A stretch of 64,000 bases of DNA. Origin: Martensiomyces pterosporus (Eukaryota > Kickxellomycota > Kickxellomycetes > Kickxellales > Kickxellaceae). Made by a program: the position numbers and the translations under genes. The stretch lies in assembly GCA_025201845.1 (NCBI GenBank), contig MU603965.1, forward strand, positions 1 through 64,000. Direction: 5' to 3'. Shown here in pieces: positions 52,517 through 63,848 of this stretch; within the stretch, counting starts at the first letter, position 1; each line of letters opens with the position of its first letter. Under the pieces are notes generated by a model. That model searched no databases, was not told the DNA's origin, and saw only the letters and a program-made list of their open reading frames with translations.

Positions 52517-54680
52517 TTAGTTGCGTGCTGTGCAGCGTGTGTTTCTTCGCTGTGTGTGGGAGCAGGGTGACTGAGTGGTATGTTTCGCATGGAGTAAGAG
52601 GTGAGGGGTTGTTTGGCATGTGGAGGCAAAAACAAAAGCGCACAAGGTGGAGAGAGCGAGTGTGCTGCTGGTGGTGCTGCTGGTGCTGCTGCCAGTGAGG
52701 CACGGCACGCATGGAATGGGTGTGTTTGTGTGGTCCGAACAAAGCACCAAGAGGCAGCATGCTCGCTGGAGAGCGGGTGTGGGAAGCCGCATGGAGGCTG
52801 GCACACAAGCAAATGCGTCTCCAGCACTCCAGCCAGCATGCAGACGGATATGTAATGCGGCCTCTCTTGCCCACTCCTCCTTTCGCTGGCGCTGCTGCAA
52901 AGCGGGGGGCAGAGGGGCGAAACAAGGACACAAAGCGATTATTTTGATCTGCCCGCATTGTTCGCATGTCTGCTATAAAAGGCGCCTGATTTATTCCATG
53001 TCTAGCAGCGACATAAGGCTGCCCTGTGCTGGGCTGCCATGGCCCCTGCTTCTGCTTTGGCGCGCACGCAGAGCCGCACTGGGGGAGCTGTACGGTGCGC
53101 ACCCTGGAGGTGTGGTGGCCAAGCTCACCTGCGCGTAGCCGCCATCGTCCTGCGCAGCCAAGTCGCCGGCAAGCGATGGAAGACAGAAGCGCCCGCCTCC
53201 CCTTGCTATCAAAGAAGCACACGCAAAGGGAGGCGTGCAGTTTCTTTCGTCATCCGTAGAAAACCTGTCAGGACGAGCCCAACGCCAGCAGCGCATCTGC
53301 TGCATGCGTGCATGCCGATCAGCAAGAGAAAAAGCGGAGTGCAGCAGGCGAGCGGGGGGGGAGCCAGAAAGCAAGCCAGGCAGCGAAAGGCCGGCTTGGC
53401 CAGAAAGAAGCAGCCCGCAACGACATCTGCAGATCCAATGCCAGCATCAGCAGCGCGTGTATGCAATGCGCTGGGATGGAAATAGCACAGACGAGGAGCA
53501 AACAAAAATAAACTGCAGCGCGCTGAGGCTGCCAATCCCCTGCCGCCCATTCCCAGCAAGAGCAGAGGGGACGCGCTCTCTTTCCATTCTCCTTGGTAAG
53601 GGCGTTGGCGTGGGTGCGGAGAGAAGAGGGTCGGGACCGTCTACAGTTTCGGTCCGGACTGCGCATCCACCGAAAAAAAAAGCAGAAAAGCAAAGACAAA
53701 AGCCAGGGCAGCGCAAAAGAGGGTGGGAGAGGGAGCGGCGATGTAAGGGAGGAAGGACCAGCACAGTGCGTGCGTGTGCTCTGACACAGGCGCACATGTA
53801 ATGGCAGTAGTGAACCAAAAAGGAGTGCACCTGCGTGTGCGGAGACAAGGGTGTCCACGTCGCGGCAGCGTGGAGAGCATGTATCTATTGCACATGTATG
53901 TGCGCGGGGACATTGGGAATGAGGAAGGCAGCGGCTGCTCAGATTAAGGTTGCGAGCAGCCAGCACACACGCTGAGCTGGCACACACCAGCATTGTCCCT
54001 TCCGCCGGTTCGCATGGTGCAGCACAAAGGCTGCAGCGGCGTCCTCAGGCGAATAATGCGCCTCCTCCCGTTCGCTGCAAGCCTGCTGGTTGTGGGCCAG
54101 CCAGAAAAGCTGGCGGAAAGGGATATATGCGCCAGCAACAATAGCGTGCACGCTATTATCGCGGAAGTTCAAATATAGCTGCGCCCTACAGATATTGCTC
54201 TCACTGCAGCCAACAACCGAGAAGCGCCTCTGGCGGCCAAAAGGATGGAGTAGGAGGCCATGTAGCCCGACCGTGTGTGTCACTTACCGACTGCACAGCG
54301 CTGTGCTGCTCGAGGAGGAGTGTACAGAGAAAGAGCTGTGGAAAGTACAGGTTCCAGCCCACACTTTTAGAGCGTCTCTCCTCCCAAATAAAGAAACAAA
54401 GCAAGGCGACTAGCGTGTGCGACCAAGAGAGACCGGACAGAACGAATAAGCACGTCTGAAATGAGGCGACCGAAATCTGAACGTGCTCAGCACAGCGTGT
54501 AAAGCGTCCAAGTCCAAGCAAGAGGGCTCCGTCGGCAAAACCAGCTAAAACAGAAAGTCCCGCTTGAAGGAGAGAAGGATAAAAGTGAAGGGGGAAAAAA
54601 CCACAGAGTGAAATGCGAATAAGGTATTAAGAGGTGCGTGTACATGAAAGAGGAGGGAGAGAGAGGAAGGGGCAAGGCGC
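52517..54680. other. Long intergenic region upstream of the kinase
   Basis: 2.2 kb without a supportable gene. A consensus TATA box (TATAAAAGG, 52974-52982) on the plus strand is followed by only a 46-residue open frame from 52999. TGCTGGTGGTGCTGCTGG-type triplet repeats (52660-52695) lie in the kinase 5' flank. Overlapping Arg/Cys-rich frames elsewhere look spurious. Confidence 0.5.
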
Positions 54681-55094
54681 CTAGAAACCGCATACTTCAG
54701 TCCGCACATCAAAAAGCCTGCTTTGGCGAAATTGTTCGATTTCCAGGCACCCACGAGCCAAAGCAGCGAGAATCATGAAGCCACCAAAAATGGCTCGCAG
54801 AAGCACTGCCGCCAGCACCAGCACGCCAGCAACAATTGCAGCAACAATAATAACGCTAATAAATAGCACCAATATCCACACGCTATTAATCATCGCCATA
54901 TCATCGCCGCCCCATGCTGGAGATGCAATGACCACAAACACACGTGATGCAGGCTGTGGCCTGATTGCACAGTCCGCCAACGGAAAACAAACAGAGCAGC
55001 CAGCCAACGCGTTCTTCGCCTCCCCGCGCGAAGCCGTGCTCCTGGACACTGCAACAGCAGCGACATCGTCGCTACAAACAGCGGCTGGCGCCAT
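54681..55094 (-). CDS. Possible small membrane protein (uncertain)
   Basis: A 137-codon ATG frame, 237 bases downstream of the O-GlcNAc transferase stop on the same strand. The C-terminal half has a strongly hydrophobic run (VWILVLFISVIIVAAIVAG, then VLVLAAVLL and FMILAALA) that would make one or two membrane spans; an internal Met (about residue 66) could start a shorter protein. No family is recognised. A 137-codon frame also exists on the opposite strand over most of the same bases (54775-55188), and only one of the two is likely to be real. I lean slightly to the minus strand because of the coherent membrane segment. Confidence 0.25.
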   Translation of the reverse strand: MAPAAVCSDDVAAVAVSRSTASRGEAKNALAGCSVCFPLADCAIRPQPASRVFVVIASPAWGGDDMAMINSVWILVLFISVIIVAAIVAGVLVLAAVLLRAIFGGFMILAALARGCLEIEQFRQSRLFDVRTEVCGF

Positions 55095-55331
55095 CGGTGT
55101 TGTGGGGATCGCTGCCTCTAGCGCCTCAGTGACATCATCAAAAAGTCATTATTGCCAATCAAGCCAGAGCCAAGACCCAAACCATTAAAGGGGGGAAAGC
55201 TATAAATAAAGTAGCTGAGAAGGCTAAAGCCGATAAAGTTCCGCAGTGGTGGGTGTCAAGCGCCGCCTACAGCCAAACATAAGCAGCCAAGACAGCTGCA
55301 AGTGGACCATCCACGCTCTCCTAATGTCTCA

Positions 55332-58300
55332 TTACCATGCCATCATCTTGTACAGCCACGTGTGCGACGGCATCGCATCGTCCTCGTCGCACACCCAGAT
55401 GCATCGTCCCCGTGGCGCAAACACCTGCGGCGGCTGCTGCTGCTTTGTTCTCTGGCCCGTCGCCATGTGGCTACGCCTACTGCGGTCCTTGGCCATTTCG
55501 CGCTCGATCCTCTGGCACCACCTGACCTTGCGCAGATCAGACGCAGACAGAATCGAGTACTCTTCGCCGCCGCTATCGCCGCTTGCAGCAGGATGCAGAG
55601 AACGCTGCCGCCGATCCTGCATCTCTGGCCTAGTGCTGCGTCTGCTGGACATAGGCGCCGTAGTAGCCATGGCGTGGTTTTGCGGGTGGCCATCATCCAC
55701 ATCCATGCTGCCGTCGTCCTGCTCTGCGGGACCCGCCTCGTCTTCGCCTGTGACCCAGCGACGCCACGCCTCTTCAAACCCTCTTTCGAGGTTGCGTGTC
55801 CACCGCCTTGTATCAAACAGCCGCGACGCATCGCGCGTCATAAACAGCTGGAGCCGAATGTCCATTGCCGGGCCGTGGCAGATGCGGTGCTTAATGTACC
55901 CGGTCTGTGCGTCGACCTCGAGGATGCTTGGCTTGCCACCAGCACTCATTGGGTGGTCAAAGGTGTACTCGTGGGAGGCTTGCGTGGCCCACTCCACCGC
56001 CCTCTCCACATACTCGTCAGCGCTATGCACAACCATCTGCCTTCCATGACCCGTGGCGCATGCCACCGAGGCTGCCACCCTCGAGCACAGCTTATGCTCA
56101 TACCTGGGCCATGTCAGCACAGGCGTGCCGCTCCACAGAATATCCACAGCCGTCGTATGCGCATTGCACTCGGGCGTGTCCAAAAACGCATCTGCCACAC
56201 GTCCACGCTTGATGTGCATGTGCTTGGGCGCCACATCCGTAAACACCACACGGCTGGCCACCTCCTCGCCGGCCCACTCCACAGCCACTCGGTGCAGGTG
56301 CTGCTCACCAGCCGCTGGGAACCGCAGTAGCCAGATGATCGAGTTGGGCGCGCGCTCGAGGATTCGCAGCCACATGCGGAAGAGCGTAGGGTCGATCTTG
56401 TACAGCTGGTTAAAGTTCGCAAAGATAAACACGTCGTCCCCCAGCTGCGGGAATATCTCCTGCCGCATCTTGTACCGAGCGTCCTGCTCTGTGAGCCAGA
56501 GCTCCTCGGCTGTCTGCAGCTCGCGCAGCTCCTCATCCTCACGGAACCCTTGTCTGTGGTCGTTGACAAAGTACGTGTGGGGCATGTAGATCATGCGCTC
56601 CGTGTATACCCAGCTGCCGGCTCCCGCCTCGTCCTTTGCCTCATCGGCCGCTGCATCGATATAGCCGAACTTGGCACCTGCAGCATCGCTAGCAAACGAC
56701 AGAGCTGCGAGCGCGCCGTTGCTGGAGCCAGCACTCTTTTCTCCAGCGGCACCAGCACCGGCTGACCCCACGTCGCTCTCCTCAGGGTCAAGCTCGCCAA
56801 AGTCCCACCTCAAGTCGCCTCCCCACTCGCGCGAGTGGTCCAGTCGCTCTTTGCGGACGGCGCTTCTCCGAGTCACAGCATCGACGGCGCCACTGCCGCC
56901 ATTCGGTGCACCAATCGCTGATACTGCGCCTACTGCTGCATCGCTGCCGCCAACGCCAGACCCACCGCAGTCCATGATGCCCATGTCCTCATCGCTAAAT
57001 TCAGACTCGCTTTCGCTCAGCTCTGGTGCATTTGTTGTGGCTGCACTATGCGGCTGGCCCCACCCAAATCCGTGGTTCCGCTTCTCCTGCATTTCAGGCT
57101 GCTTGGCGACTCTGCTGCTGGCGCCACGCCTCCTCTTTCGAAGCGCACGCGCCCTGCGCTCGCGCTCAGCACGCACCTCGCAGCGAACAGTCCAGGGCGG
57201 ACACACAACAGGGTCGGTGACTACGTAGTCGCACCACCCGGCTCCCAGTGTGCCCGCAAACCCCATGAACGACACAAGCACGGGTGCTGGCCGCGCAGCA
57301 AATATCTCGTTCCTTGCGCCCTTGGTGTACCCGTTCAGGTTGACCAGAACGTGGATACGGTCGCTGACAATCTGCTCGACGATCCGCTGCGTTGACCACG
57401 CCGCACAGTTGACAAACGAGTCCGACTCGCTCTCGATCTTCTGCCTATGCGCCGTGCCATCGGGCGGTGTAGTCGCATAGCAGTAGACGCGGAACCTCTG
57501 CCTGTCGTGCATGCCAAACACGGACTGCATCAGGTGAGACAGCGGGTGGTTATTGAAGTCCGACGACACATAGCCAATGTTAATATGAGGGTTGGGCGGC
57601 GGCGGCGGCGGGTACACATGCGATGGAAGCCAAGGAGCGCTGCCGCCGAGCGTAGTGAACGACAAGCGTAGCGCATTGCGGTGGGAGATCAAGCGCACCT
57701 CGCGCGAGTCAAGCGGATAGGTGAACGTATGGAACGGCAGCACCGTGGGCACCAAAGGAGCGGCCAGTCCAGTGGGAAGCCTTGGCCGCTGGTACGCGCC
57801 TACCTGGGGGTTCGTCAGGGCCTCAACTGCATGCGGGTTGCTGCACTGCACATCCCAGTACCACCGTCTCTGCAGCAAAATAGAGACGCGCTCAACGAGA
57901 CGCATCGCCCAGCCGCCCTCGTTACGGATCTGCCTGGCCAGATGAGCCCAGCCCCTCATGCTATCGCCAGGAAGCTTGCTCATATCAGACACACCAGAGA
58001 CCATCTGGCAAAGCGGCAGGGCTTCGTGTATAAACTCGGCAAGCGACGACGTCGGAGCAGCCGAATGTCTGGGCACAAGCTGACAGAGCCCTTCAAGGAA
58101 GCGGGTGAGCGCGCTGGTTGGACGCACCATGTCGCCGCTGCCAGCCTTGGGCGGCTTTGTGAGTAGCGTGTTCGGTCCCCACTGGCTGCCGTCGCTCAGC
58201 TGCTGGTCGACGATCTCGACAACACGATCCATCCACCCACGCCGCTTGTCGACTCCATTAGTCAGCCTTGGGCTAGGCGCAGGCGCGTAGTTGATAAGCC

Positions 58301-61300
58301 TGGCCAGCTTGGCCAAATACGCCTTTGCAGTCGGCCGCTTCGCACGGCTCATGACCTGGAATATCTTGGCTGCCATCTCATCGTCAGCCGAGGTGACCGC
58401 ATGCCAGCGGACTGCAATCTCGGTATAGAGCCCATCGCGCGCACGCCAGTCACACACCCCAGCCATCGCGTTAGCCAGCCCGCACACAGCCTCCACAAAG
58501 TTCGGGCTGGCCTGCACTGCGCGCAAGTACCAGGGCACTGATTCCTGAACACGCCCCATGTCCTTGATCGCGTTGCCAAGGTTGGCGAGAGCCACGTCGA
58601 ATGCCGGGTTGCACTCGACTGCCTTTTCGTACATGCGCACGGCCTCCGCCAAATAGCCCAGGTCCTTGAGCAGCGACCCCAGGTTGGTGTATAGGTGCGG
58701 GTGGCGATTGTCTAGTGTCAGCCCATGCGTGTAGTACTGCATCGCCAGTGCTGATCCCATGGGCGCCTGCGCTGCTTGGTGGCCGCCCTGCACCGAGGGA
58801 ACCATGGTGGGCGTTGATGGCGATGGAATCGCAGACAGGATGATGCCCAGGTTGTTGCACGTCGATGGCGACGGCACCAGAGAGAGCGAGAGGTAGTACA
58901 GCGGCAGAACGATTGACAGCGGCTGAGCGACAATCGCATGGTCCTGGTGCAGCTTGGCCAGCGTCAGCAGCAGGTTGGATGCCACCTGGTTGGCCTGGCT
59001 CAGCTGCGTATTTGCCGCTGCCCCGCCACCACCAGCACCGGCAGGCGGCCCTGTCTTGTTGGCCAGCGCAGTGAACCCCGGAAGCACGCCGTTCGTCTCG
59101 GGGAAGATGATCTGGAGCAGGCGAATGGCGTTCTGCGGAGCAAGAAGCGTAAGCGGCAGGTTTTTGATGCCGAGGTTGTGCGAGGGGGGCTGCTGGTTGT
59201 TCAGCTGCTGGTGGAACATTTGGTTGATTCCTTCTTGAGCGCCAATGTATGCAATGCGAACCACAATGTCGTCCAGCCTGTGTCCGCCAAGAACCACCTC
59301 CATCGCCTTCTCGTACTCGCGCCGTGCTCCAGCAACATCCCCCAGCGCGAACCTCAGGTTGCCCTCCGAGTAAAGCAGCGACTGGAGCCGCGACAGCTGC
59401 TTGTCCTGAACCTGGTACCGCGATATCGTGCCGCACTTGTCCTTCGATGGCTCGTCGCCAATGTGCAAGCTGCTGTCGACAAACTCGCACAGCTGCAAAG
59501 CCTCGTGGTATCGGGGCCCTTGGGCGGCTGGTGCGGCAGAGCCACTGGGCCTGAGCGCGTCTGCCTTCGAACTGCCGGCGGGGCTCTTTGGTGCTGGCTG
59601 GGTAGGGTTGCACAGAACACCCATGAGATTCTCGACGGCGTCCCAGTACCCAGGACGCAGCTTGACTGCCTGCCACCACCAGGTCTCTGCCTCGGCCGAT
59701 CTGCCCATGCTGCGCAGCGTAGTGCCAATGTTCGACATGGCTTCAACGTAGTTGGGGTCGATCTTGAGGATAAGCTCGTTGTACTCGAGCGACTTTTCTG
59801 GCTGGCTGTTGCTAAAATACGCACATGCAAGCAGAAGCAGCGTGGGCAGGTGCCGCTGGTGCAGCTGATGCAAACAAAGCAGCATGTCGATTAGCGCCGG
59901 ATCGCGCGAATTTGTCGAGTACAGCTGGTGCGCCGTCTGCAGGATGTGGTCGCGCATGCCCTCAGACAGTGCCTGCTGCCGAGTTATGTGTGTGCCTGGC
60001 ACATACTCTGCCATGTCAGGCATGCCCTCGCGATCCGAGCCTGCCACGGCTGACGGCATGCCGGCCGACGCAGGCAGGTGCGTCGAGGCTGCAGCCGTTT
60101 TCGCAGTCGATGCAGACTTGGGTCCGTTGAATAGCAGCGGAAGGTCCTGGCGTGCCTTGTGCACAAGCGATGCACGAGGGGCAGAGGACAATCCAACGTG
60201 CGAGCGCGAGCCTGAGAGTGGCTGATGCCTGGCGCTGGCGGAATTAAGTGCTGAGGTGTTGAATCCGCCAGAGCCTGAATACCGCCCAGCTGTCGATCCA
60301 AACAGTCGCTGCTGCTGCGGCGGCTGCTGTGTGCCCAACCGCCCAGATACCCTGCTGGAAATCAGCGATGGGTGTTGGGGACGCTGCTGCTGCTGCTGCT
60401 GCTGGAATGCCGGAACTATGCTGCTGTTGCTTCCCAGCATTGCTGCCGCCTGGTACTGAGTATCGTGCATCACTGAGAGCTTGTTGAAACTGGAGAGCGC
60501 TGTGTGTCGCAGCTCACTGCCTGGCTGTTGGCCAGGAATGGCAGGAGTGAATGGCTTCTGTAGCATTTGCGAATTGTAGTCGCTCCGCATATACGCAGGC
60601 TGCGCTTGTTGTTGTTGCTGTTGCTGTTGCTGTTGTTGCTGTTGCTGCTGCAGCAAGGCAAGGTTAGTGAACGACGATGAGCGCCTGGTCGGAAGATAGT
60701 AGCTGTCGGCCTGCTGTTGGGGCAGAGCAGGTGCAGCCATCAACGCAGGGTCCTGAGAGCCGAACTGCAGCTGTTGCTGCTGGGATATATGGAACGCCGT
60801 TCCAGGCACTTGCTGCTGCATCGACTGTGGTGCTCCAACGCCTGCTGGCGGAGCTGATGGCGGGTACTGCCCAGTAGCAGCAGCAACGGCGACTATCTGC
60901 GCAGCAGCTGCAGCAGCTGCAGCAGCAGCCATATTGCTCTGATGAAGAGTCGGATCAATCGGGGGCAAAGCCACAGGCGAGATAGGCGTCTGCGGAGGCG
61001 GAGGCAGCATCGTTTGTGGTGGAGCAAACTGCTGGGTGAGCAGCATCGAGGGCCCCGTGCCGTTGTTTCCTTGAACGGCTGCCGCGGCAGCAGCTGCAGC
61101 AGCAACTGCAGCCATCGACGGGCCATTCTTTGGAACAGGGGCAGCGCCGTAGGCTACTGTTGGCTGCTGCACAGGAAAGTTAAACGGCAGCTGGTGTGGA
61201 GGAAGCGGGTAGTCGTAGTGGTAAGCCTGAGGCTGGTATGCATTTTGGCCCAAAAGCGACATCCACTGAGTTGGGTCGGCCGTGTAGTACGAGAGAATGG

Positions 61301-62222
61301 TGGGGGAGGGCGGTGGCAGCATTAGGGGCTGCAGCGATGATGACGCGTAATACAGGTTTTGCGAATATGAATCCTGTGGCTGTGCTTGCTGCTGAATCGG
61401 CGGGAAATGTGGTCCAGGCTGCTGCTGAACGGCAGTGTTTCTGTAGTCCAGCCGCTGGTGGCTCTGGGCAAGATTTGGGTACCCGGACCGGCGTGCAGAT
61501 GTCTGTAGCGACGATATCGACGGTAGCACGACGCCGTTGCTCCCGCTGTTTGTAGCTCCATATTGCCGGTGCTGAGGAATCGCAGGAACCGCAAAGTTAT
61601 GATCGGCATGAACAGGTTGCTGCTGCTGCTGCTGCGCTTGCTGTTGGTGTGGATCGATAGGAGACACAGCTGCTACTACTGCTGCTGCTGCTAACGCACC
61701 CATGCTCTGAGCAGCCATTCGAGACTGCTGCTGCGGTTGCTGCTGCTGCTGCTGGACTGGGTTTGCCTGAGGCAGCAGCGATGGAAGCAGATCTGGCGGC
61801 AGCTGGCTCAGATTGGCTAGCAGACTGGTGTGGTTGAATGCCCACGGATCCACCATCTGTGCAGTGGTAGTAGCGTATGTATAGTAGTCGCTTTGGATCG
61901 GTGCACACTGCGGCTGCTGTTGCTGAAAGGCCGGTTGCTGCTGGTGTGGCTGCGGTGGCTGCTGCTGCACAGGGATACCAAATGTAGGTAATGTCGATCT
62001 GAGCTGGTAGTCGTAGGCAGGCGTGTCGACACTCATGGCGTATGTGCTCGATGTCCGACGCCGTCGCTCCCCACTCTCGCCAGCACCATAGTGCTCCCCG
62101 CTGCTACTGCTGCCATGCGCTGCTGTTCCATATGCCACCGTGGCGTCGTCCAGTGTGTTGCTCGCGATGCCGTTTGTGTGGTGTGCGTACATGCTTGGCT
62201 GCTGTGTGTTGTTGTAGGCCAT
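55332..62222 (-). CDS. OGT: O-GlcNAc transferase (OGT/Spindly-type, GT41)
   Basis: Intronless, 2,296 aa from ATG 62222 (an in-frame ATG at 62348 would add 42 mostly hydrophobic residues). It attaches N-acetylglucosamine to Ser/Thr of nuclear and cytoplasmic proteins. Residues 1-720 are low complexity with long polyQ and polyA runs. TPR repeats occupy about 770-1400 (for example LEYNELILKIDPNYVEAMSN), with a disordered stretch inside. The GT41 catalytic region follows: GYVSSDFNNHPLSHLMQS, HVLVNLNGYTKGARNE, FANFNQLYKIDP, NSIIWLLRFPAAGE, VAPKHMHIKRGR and LDTPECNAHTTAVDILWSG. All of the family's catalytic and UDP-contact blocks are present. An insertion of roughly 180 low-complexity residues lies between DYVVTDP and YMPHTYFV. 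It is far longer than animal OGT. Confidence 0.9.
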   Translation of the reverse strand: MAYNNTQQPSMYAHHTNGIASNTLDDATVAYGTAAHGSSSSGEHYGAGESGERRRRTSSTYAMSVDTPAYDYQLRSTLPTFGIPVQQQPPQPHQQQPAFQQQQPQCAPIQSDYYTYATTTAQMVDPWAFNHTSLLANLSQLPPDLLPSLLPQANPVQQQQQQPQQQSRMAAQSMGALAAAAVVAAVSPIDPHQQQAQQQQQQPVHADHNFAVPAIPQHRQYGATNSGSNGVVLPSISSLQTSARRSGYPNLAQSHQRLDYRNTAVQQQPGPHFPPIQQQAQPQDSYSQNLYYASSSLQPLMLPPPSPTILSYYTADPTQWMSLLGQNAYQPQAYHYDYPLPPHQLPFNFPVQQPTVAYGAAPVPKNGPSMAAVAAAAAAAAAVQGNNGTGPSMLLTQQFAPPQTMLPPPPQTPISPVALPPIDPTLHQSNMAAAAAAAAAAQIVAVAAATGQYPPSAPPAGVGAPQSMQQQVPGTAFHISQQQQLQFGSQDPALMAAPALPQQQADSYYLPTRRSSSFTNLALLQQQQQQQQQQQQQQQAQPAYMRSDYNSQMLQKPFTPAIPGQQPGSELRHTALSSFNKLSVMHDTQYQAAAMLGSNSSIVPAFQQQQQQQRPQHPSLISSRVSGRLGTQQPPQQQRLFGSTAGRYSGSGGFNTSALNSASARHQPLSGSRSHVGLSSAPRASLVHKARQDLPLLFNGPKSASTAKTAAASTHLPASAGMPSAVAGSDREGMPDMAEYVPGTHITRQQALSEGMRDHILQTAHQLYSTNSRDPALIDMLLCLHQLHQRHLPTLLLLACAYFSNSQPEKSLEYNELILKIDPNYVEAMSNIGTTLRSMGRSAEAETWWWQAVKLRPGYWDAVENLMGVLCNPTQPAPKSPAGSSKADALRPSGSAAPAAQGPRYHEALQLCEFVDSSLHIGDEPSKDKCGTISRYQVQDKQLSRLQSLLYSEGNLRFALGDVAGARREYEKAMEVVLGGHRLDDIVVRIAYIGAQEGINQMFHQQLNNQQPPSHNLGIKNLPLTLLAPQNAIRLLQIIFPETNGVLPGFTALANKTGPPAGAGGGGAAANTQLSQANQVASNLLLTLAKLHQDHAIVAQPLSIVLPLYYLSLSLVPSPSTCNNLGIILSAIPSPSTPTMVPSVQGGHQAAQAPMGSALAMQYYTHGLTLDNRHPHLYTNLGSLLKDLGYLAEAVRMYEKAVECNPAFDVALANLGNAIKDMGRVQESVPWYLRAVQASPNFVEAVCGLANAMAGVCDWRARDGLYTEIAVRWHAVTSADDEMAAKIFQVMSRAKRPTAKAYLAKLARLINYAPAPSPRLTNGVDKRRGWMDRVVEIVDQQLSDGSQWGPNTLLTKPPKAGSGDMVRPTSALTRFLEGLCQLVPRHSAAPTSSLAEFIHEALPLCQMVSGVSDMSKLPGDSMRGWAHLARQIRNEGGWAMRLVERVSILLQRRWYWDVQCSNPHAVEALTNPQVGAYQRPRLPTGLAAPLVPTVLPFHTFTYPLDSREVRLISHRNALRLSFTTLGGSAPWLPSHVYPPPPPPNPHINIGYVSSDFNNHPLSHLMQSVFGMHDRQRFRVYCYATTPPDGTAHRQKIESESDSFVNCAAWSTQRIVEQIVSDRIHVLVNLNGYTKGARNEIFAARPAPVLVSFMGFAGTLGAGWCDYVVTDPVVCPPWTVRCEVRAERERRARALRKRRRGASSRVAKQPEMQEKRNHGFGWGQPHSAATTNAPELSESESEFSDEDMGIMDCGGSGVGGSDAAVGAVSAIGAPNGGSGAVDAVTRRSAVRKERLDHSREWGGDLRWDFGELDPEESDVGSAGAGAAGEKSAGSSNGALAALSFASDAAGAKFGYIDAAADEAKDEAGAGSWVYTERMIYMPHTYFVNDHRQGFREDEELRELQTAEELWLTEQDARYKMRQEIFPQLGDDVFIFANFNQLYKIDPTLFRMWLRILERAPNSIIWLLRFPAAGEQHLHRVAVEWAGEEVASRVVFTDVAPKHMHIKRGRVADAFLDTPECNAHTTAVDILWSGTPVLTWPRYEHKLCSRVAASVACATGHGRQMVVHSADEYVERAVEWATQASHEYTFDHPMSAGGKPSILEVDAQTGYIKHRICHGPAMDIRLQLFMTRDASRLFDTRRWTRNLERGFEEAWRRWVTGEDEAGPAEQDDGSMDVDDGHPQNHAMATTAPMSSRRSTRPEMQDRRQRSLHPAASGDSGGEEYSILSASDLRKVRWCQRIEREMAKDRSRRSHMATGQRTKQQQPPQVFAPRGRCIWVCDEDDAMPSHTWLYKMMAW

Positions 62223-63848
62223 CTTTTTACTACTACTTGGAAGAAGGGGGAGAGGCTCAGCAGAGGGTGCTTCCAGCAGGATCGGAAAAGGCAAAGAAAA
62301 AAAAAGGACAATTGCATTTGCAGGCTTAGTGGTGCGTGATTTGGCCATTATAGCCCCTCTCTGTTGGAACAACGAAAGCCTCACTTCTCAATGCCCGTTT
62401 ACGCTATTCCACACGCGCTTAACTGGCCTTGCAAGCCAGCTGCGTAGCGTGGTGGGGCTCTAGAAGAGGGTGCCAGCGATTATGTGGCTCGAGTGCATCA
62501 TCCTCTGGCTTTTTCTGCGCTGCCCTTGTTGCTGGCTTTTGTTCTGTACCAAGTCACAATGCATATCAGCCAGAGGCGGCAGACCGCATTACTGGCTTGC
62601 TGCTGGTGCAGATACAGAGGCAAACAGAGAATCTGCGCTGACAGAGTGCACACGAAGAAAAGTTTGAATACACGCCGGTAGCTTACCAAATACAACGGGA
62701 AAGGGCCTAGCTCTGCTTTTGAAAGGCCCACCCGCACTTGCCTTGTGCTGCGTTGTACGTGTCTGCGCGTCTGTCCTCTGAGAGCAGTGCCTCCCTTTCG
62801 AGAATGTGTTTGCAAGGGAGAGAGAGAAAAAAAAAAAAGCAAGTGCGCGCACAGGACCAAGCAAAGCTTTTCTCGTCAAAAAAGACTATATACAGGAAGG
62901 CCAGTGTGGGATAAGAGATGTAGGAGGAGAAAAGAAGAGAATGGTTTTTCCTTCGCTGTTGCTGTGCGCTGCTTGTGTATCCCTGGCGTACGAATAGTCT
63001 GTGTAGGTGCGCTGCCAGCACAAGAGATCGCTGCTGGAGCCTGTCGTCCTTGTCTAGCAGGGCCCAAGCGGAAGGCGGAATAAATAGTACACGAAAATAG
63101 TCTGCTTACAATGGGGGGAGGCCCGCAACGAAGCTATGCACCCCTCGCTCGCTCTATATCCAGGTATATCAGGCTGCACTGAAAAACGAGTAGGAAGACC
63201 CAAGGCACACAAGTCCAGGCGGTAGAAAGGCGTGTTGGCACTGGGGAAGCAAAGAGAGAAGAAGCAAAGGAAGCCAAATCAAAGGCGCAAGCTGGGGGCG
63301 AGGAGCTCTTCCCAAGGCGTTAGATCTTTTTATAAATGAACGAGTGGCCTTGCCTCTGCCATCATCACGCAGAAAAATAAATGCCATCCGCCTGCCTTCC
63401 TGCCTGCCTGCCAATGCCTCGGCTGCCAGATGGCGTGTGTACGTTTGTACGCATGACGTCGCTGGGATTCTTTTTTGGGGGTGAGGGGGAGCTAGAAGCG
63501 CTTGAAGCCCGCAACCTATTTTCTCTGCCTTTCTGCCCCTCTGCCTTTCTGCCCCTCTGCCCTTCCGCCTTTGGCTGCCGACTGCAAGGCGGCTCAGGTG
63601 CCACGTCCCCGCTGCCCCTATCTCCGCGCTGCAGCGCCAGCGCCAGCGAGAGCGAGGGTGGGCTATTTTCAGGTGCTCGCTTTGCGATTCGTTCTGTTTT
63701 TCTCTCCGCATTCAGTCATCTACCAGCTTTGACAATTCACCTCTCAGTCTCGCTCCGACTCCCTTCTCCTTCCCCTCCTCCCCTCCTTGCTGCGCTGCAT
63801 TCCAAGCTACTCACACACACAACGCGTGCGCTTACGTCTACACACAGA
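62223..63848. other. Divergent intergenic region between OGT and DPM3
   Basis: About 1.6 kb between two divergently transcribed genes, with no other gene supported. Features: A-runs at 62295-62307 and 62828-62840, CCTGCCTGCC repeats (63390-63415), a 17-bp imperfect repeat CTCTGCCTTTCTGCCCC (63520-63565), and a pyrimidine-rich DPM3 leader. Confidence 0.5.

Noticed and set aside
52974..53140. Consensus TATA box TATAAAAGG followed by a 46-residue plus-strand frame
   Set aside because: The frame starts only about 20 bases after the TATA box, too close for a transcription start, and the peptide resembles nothing.
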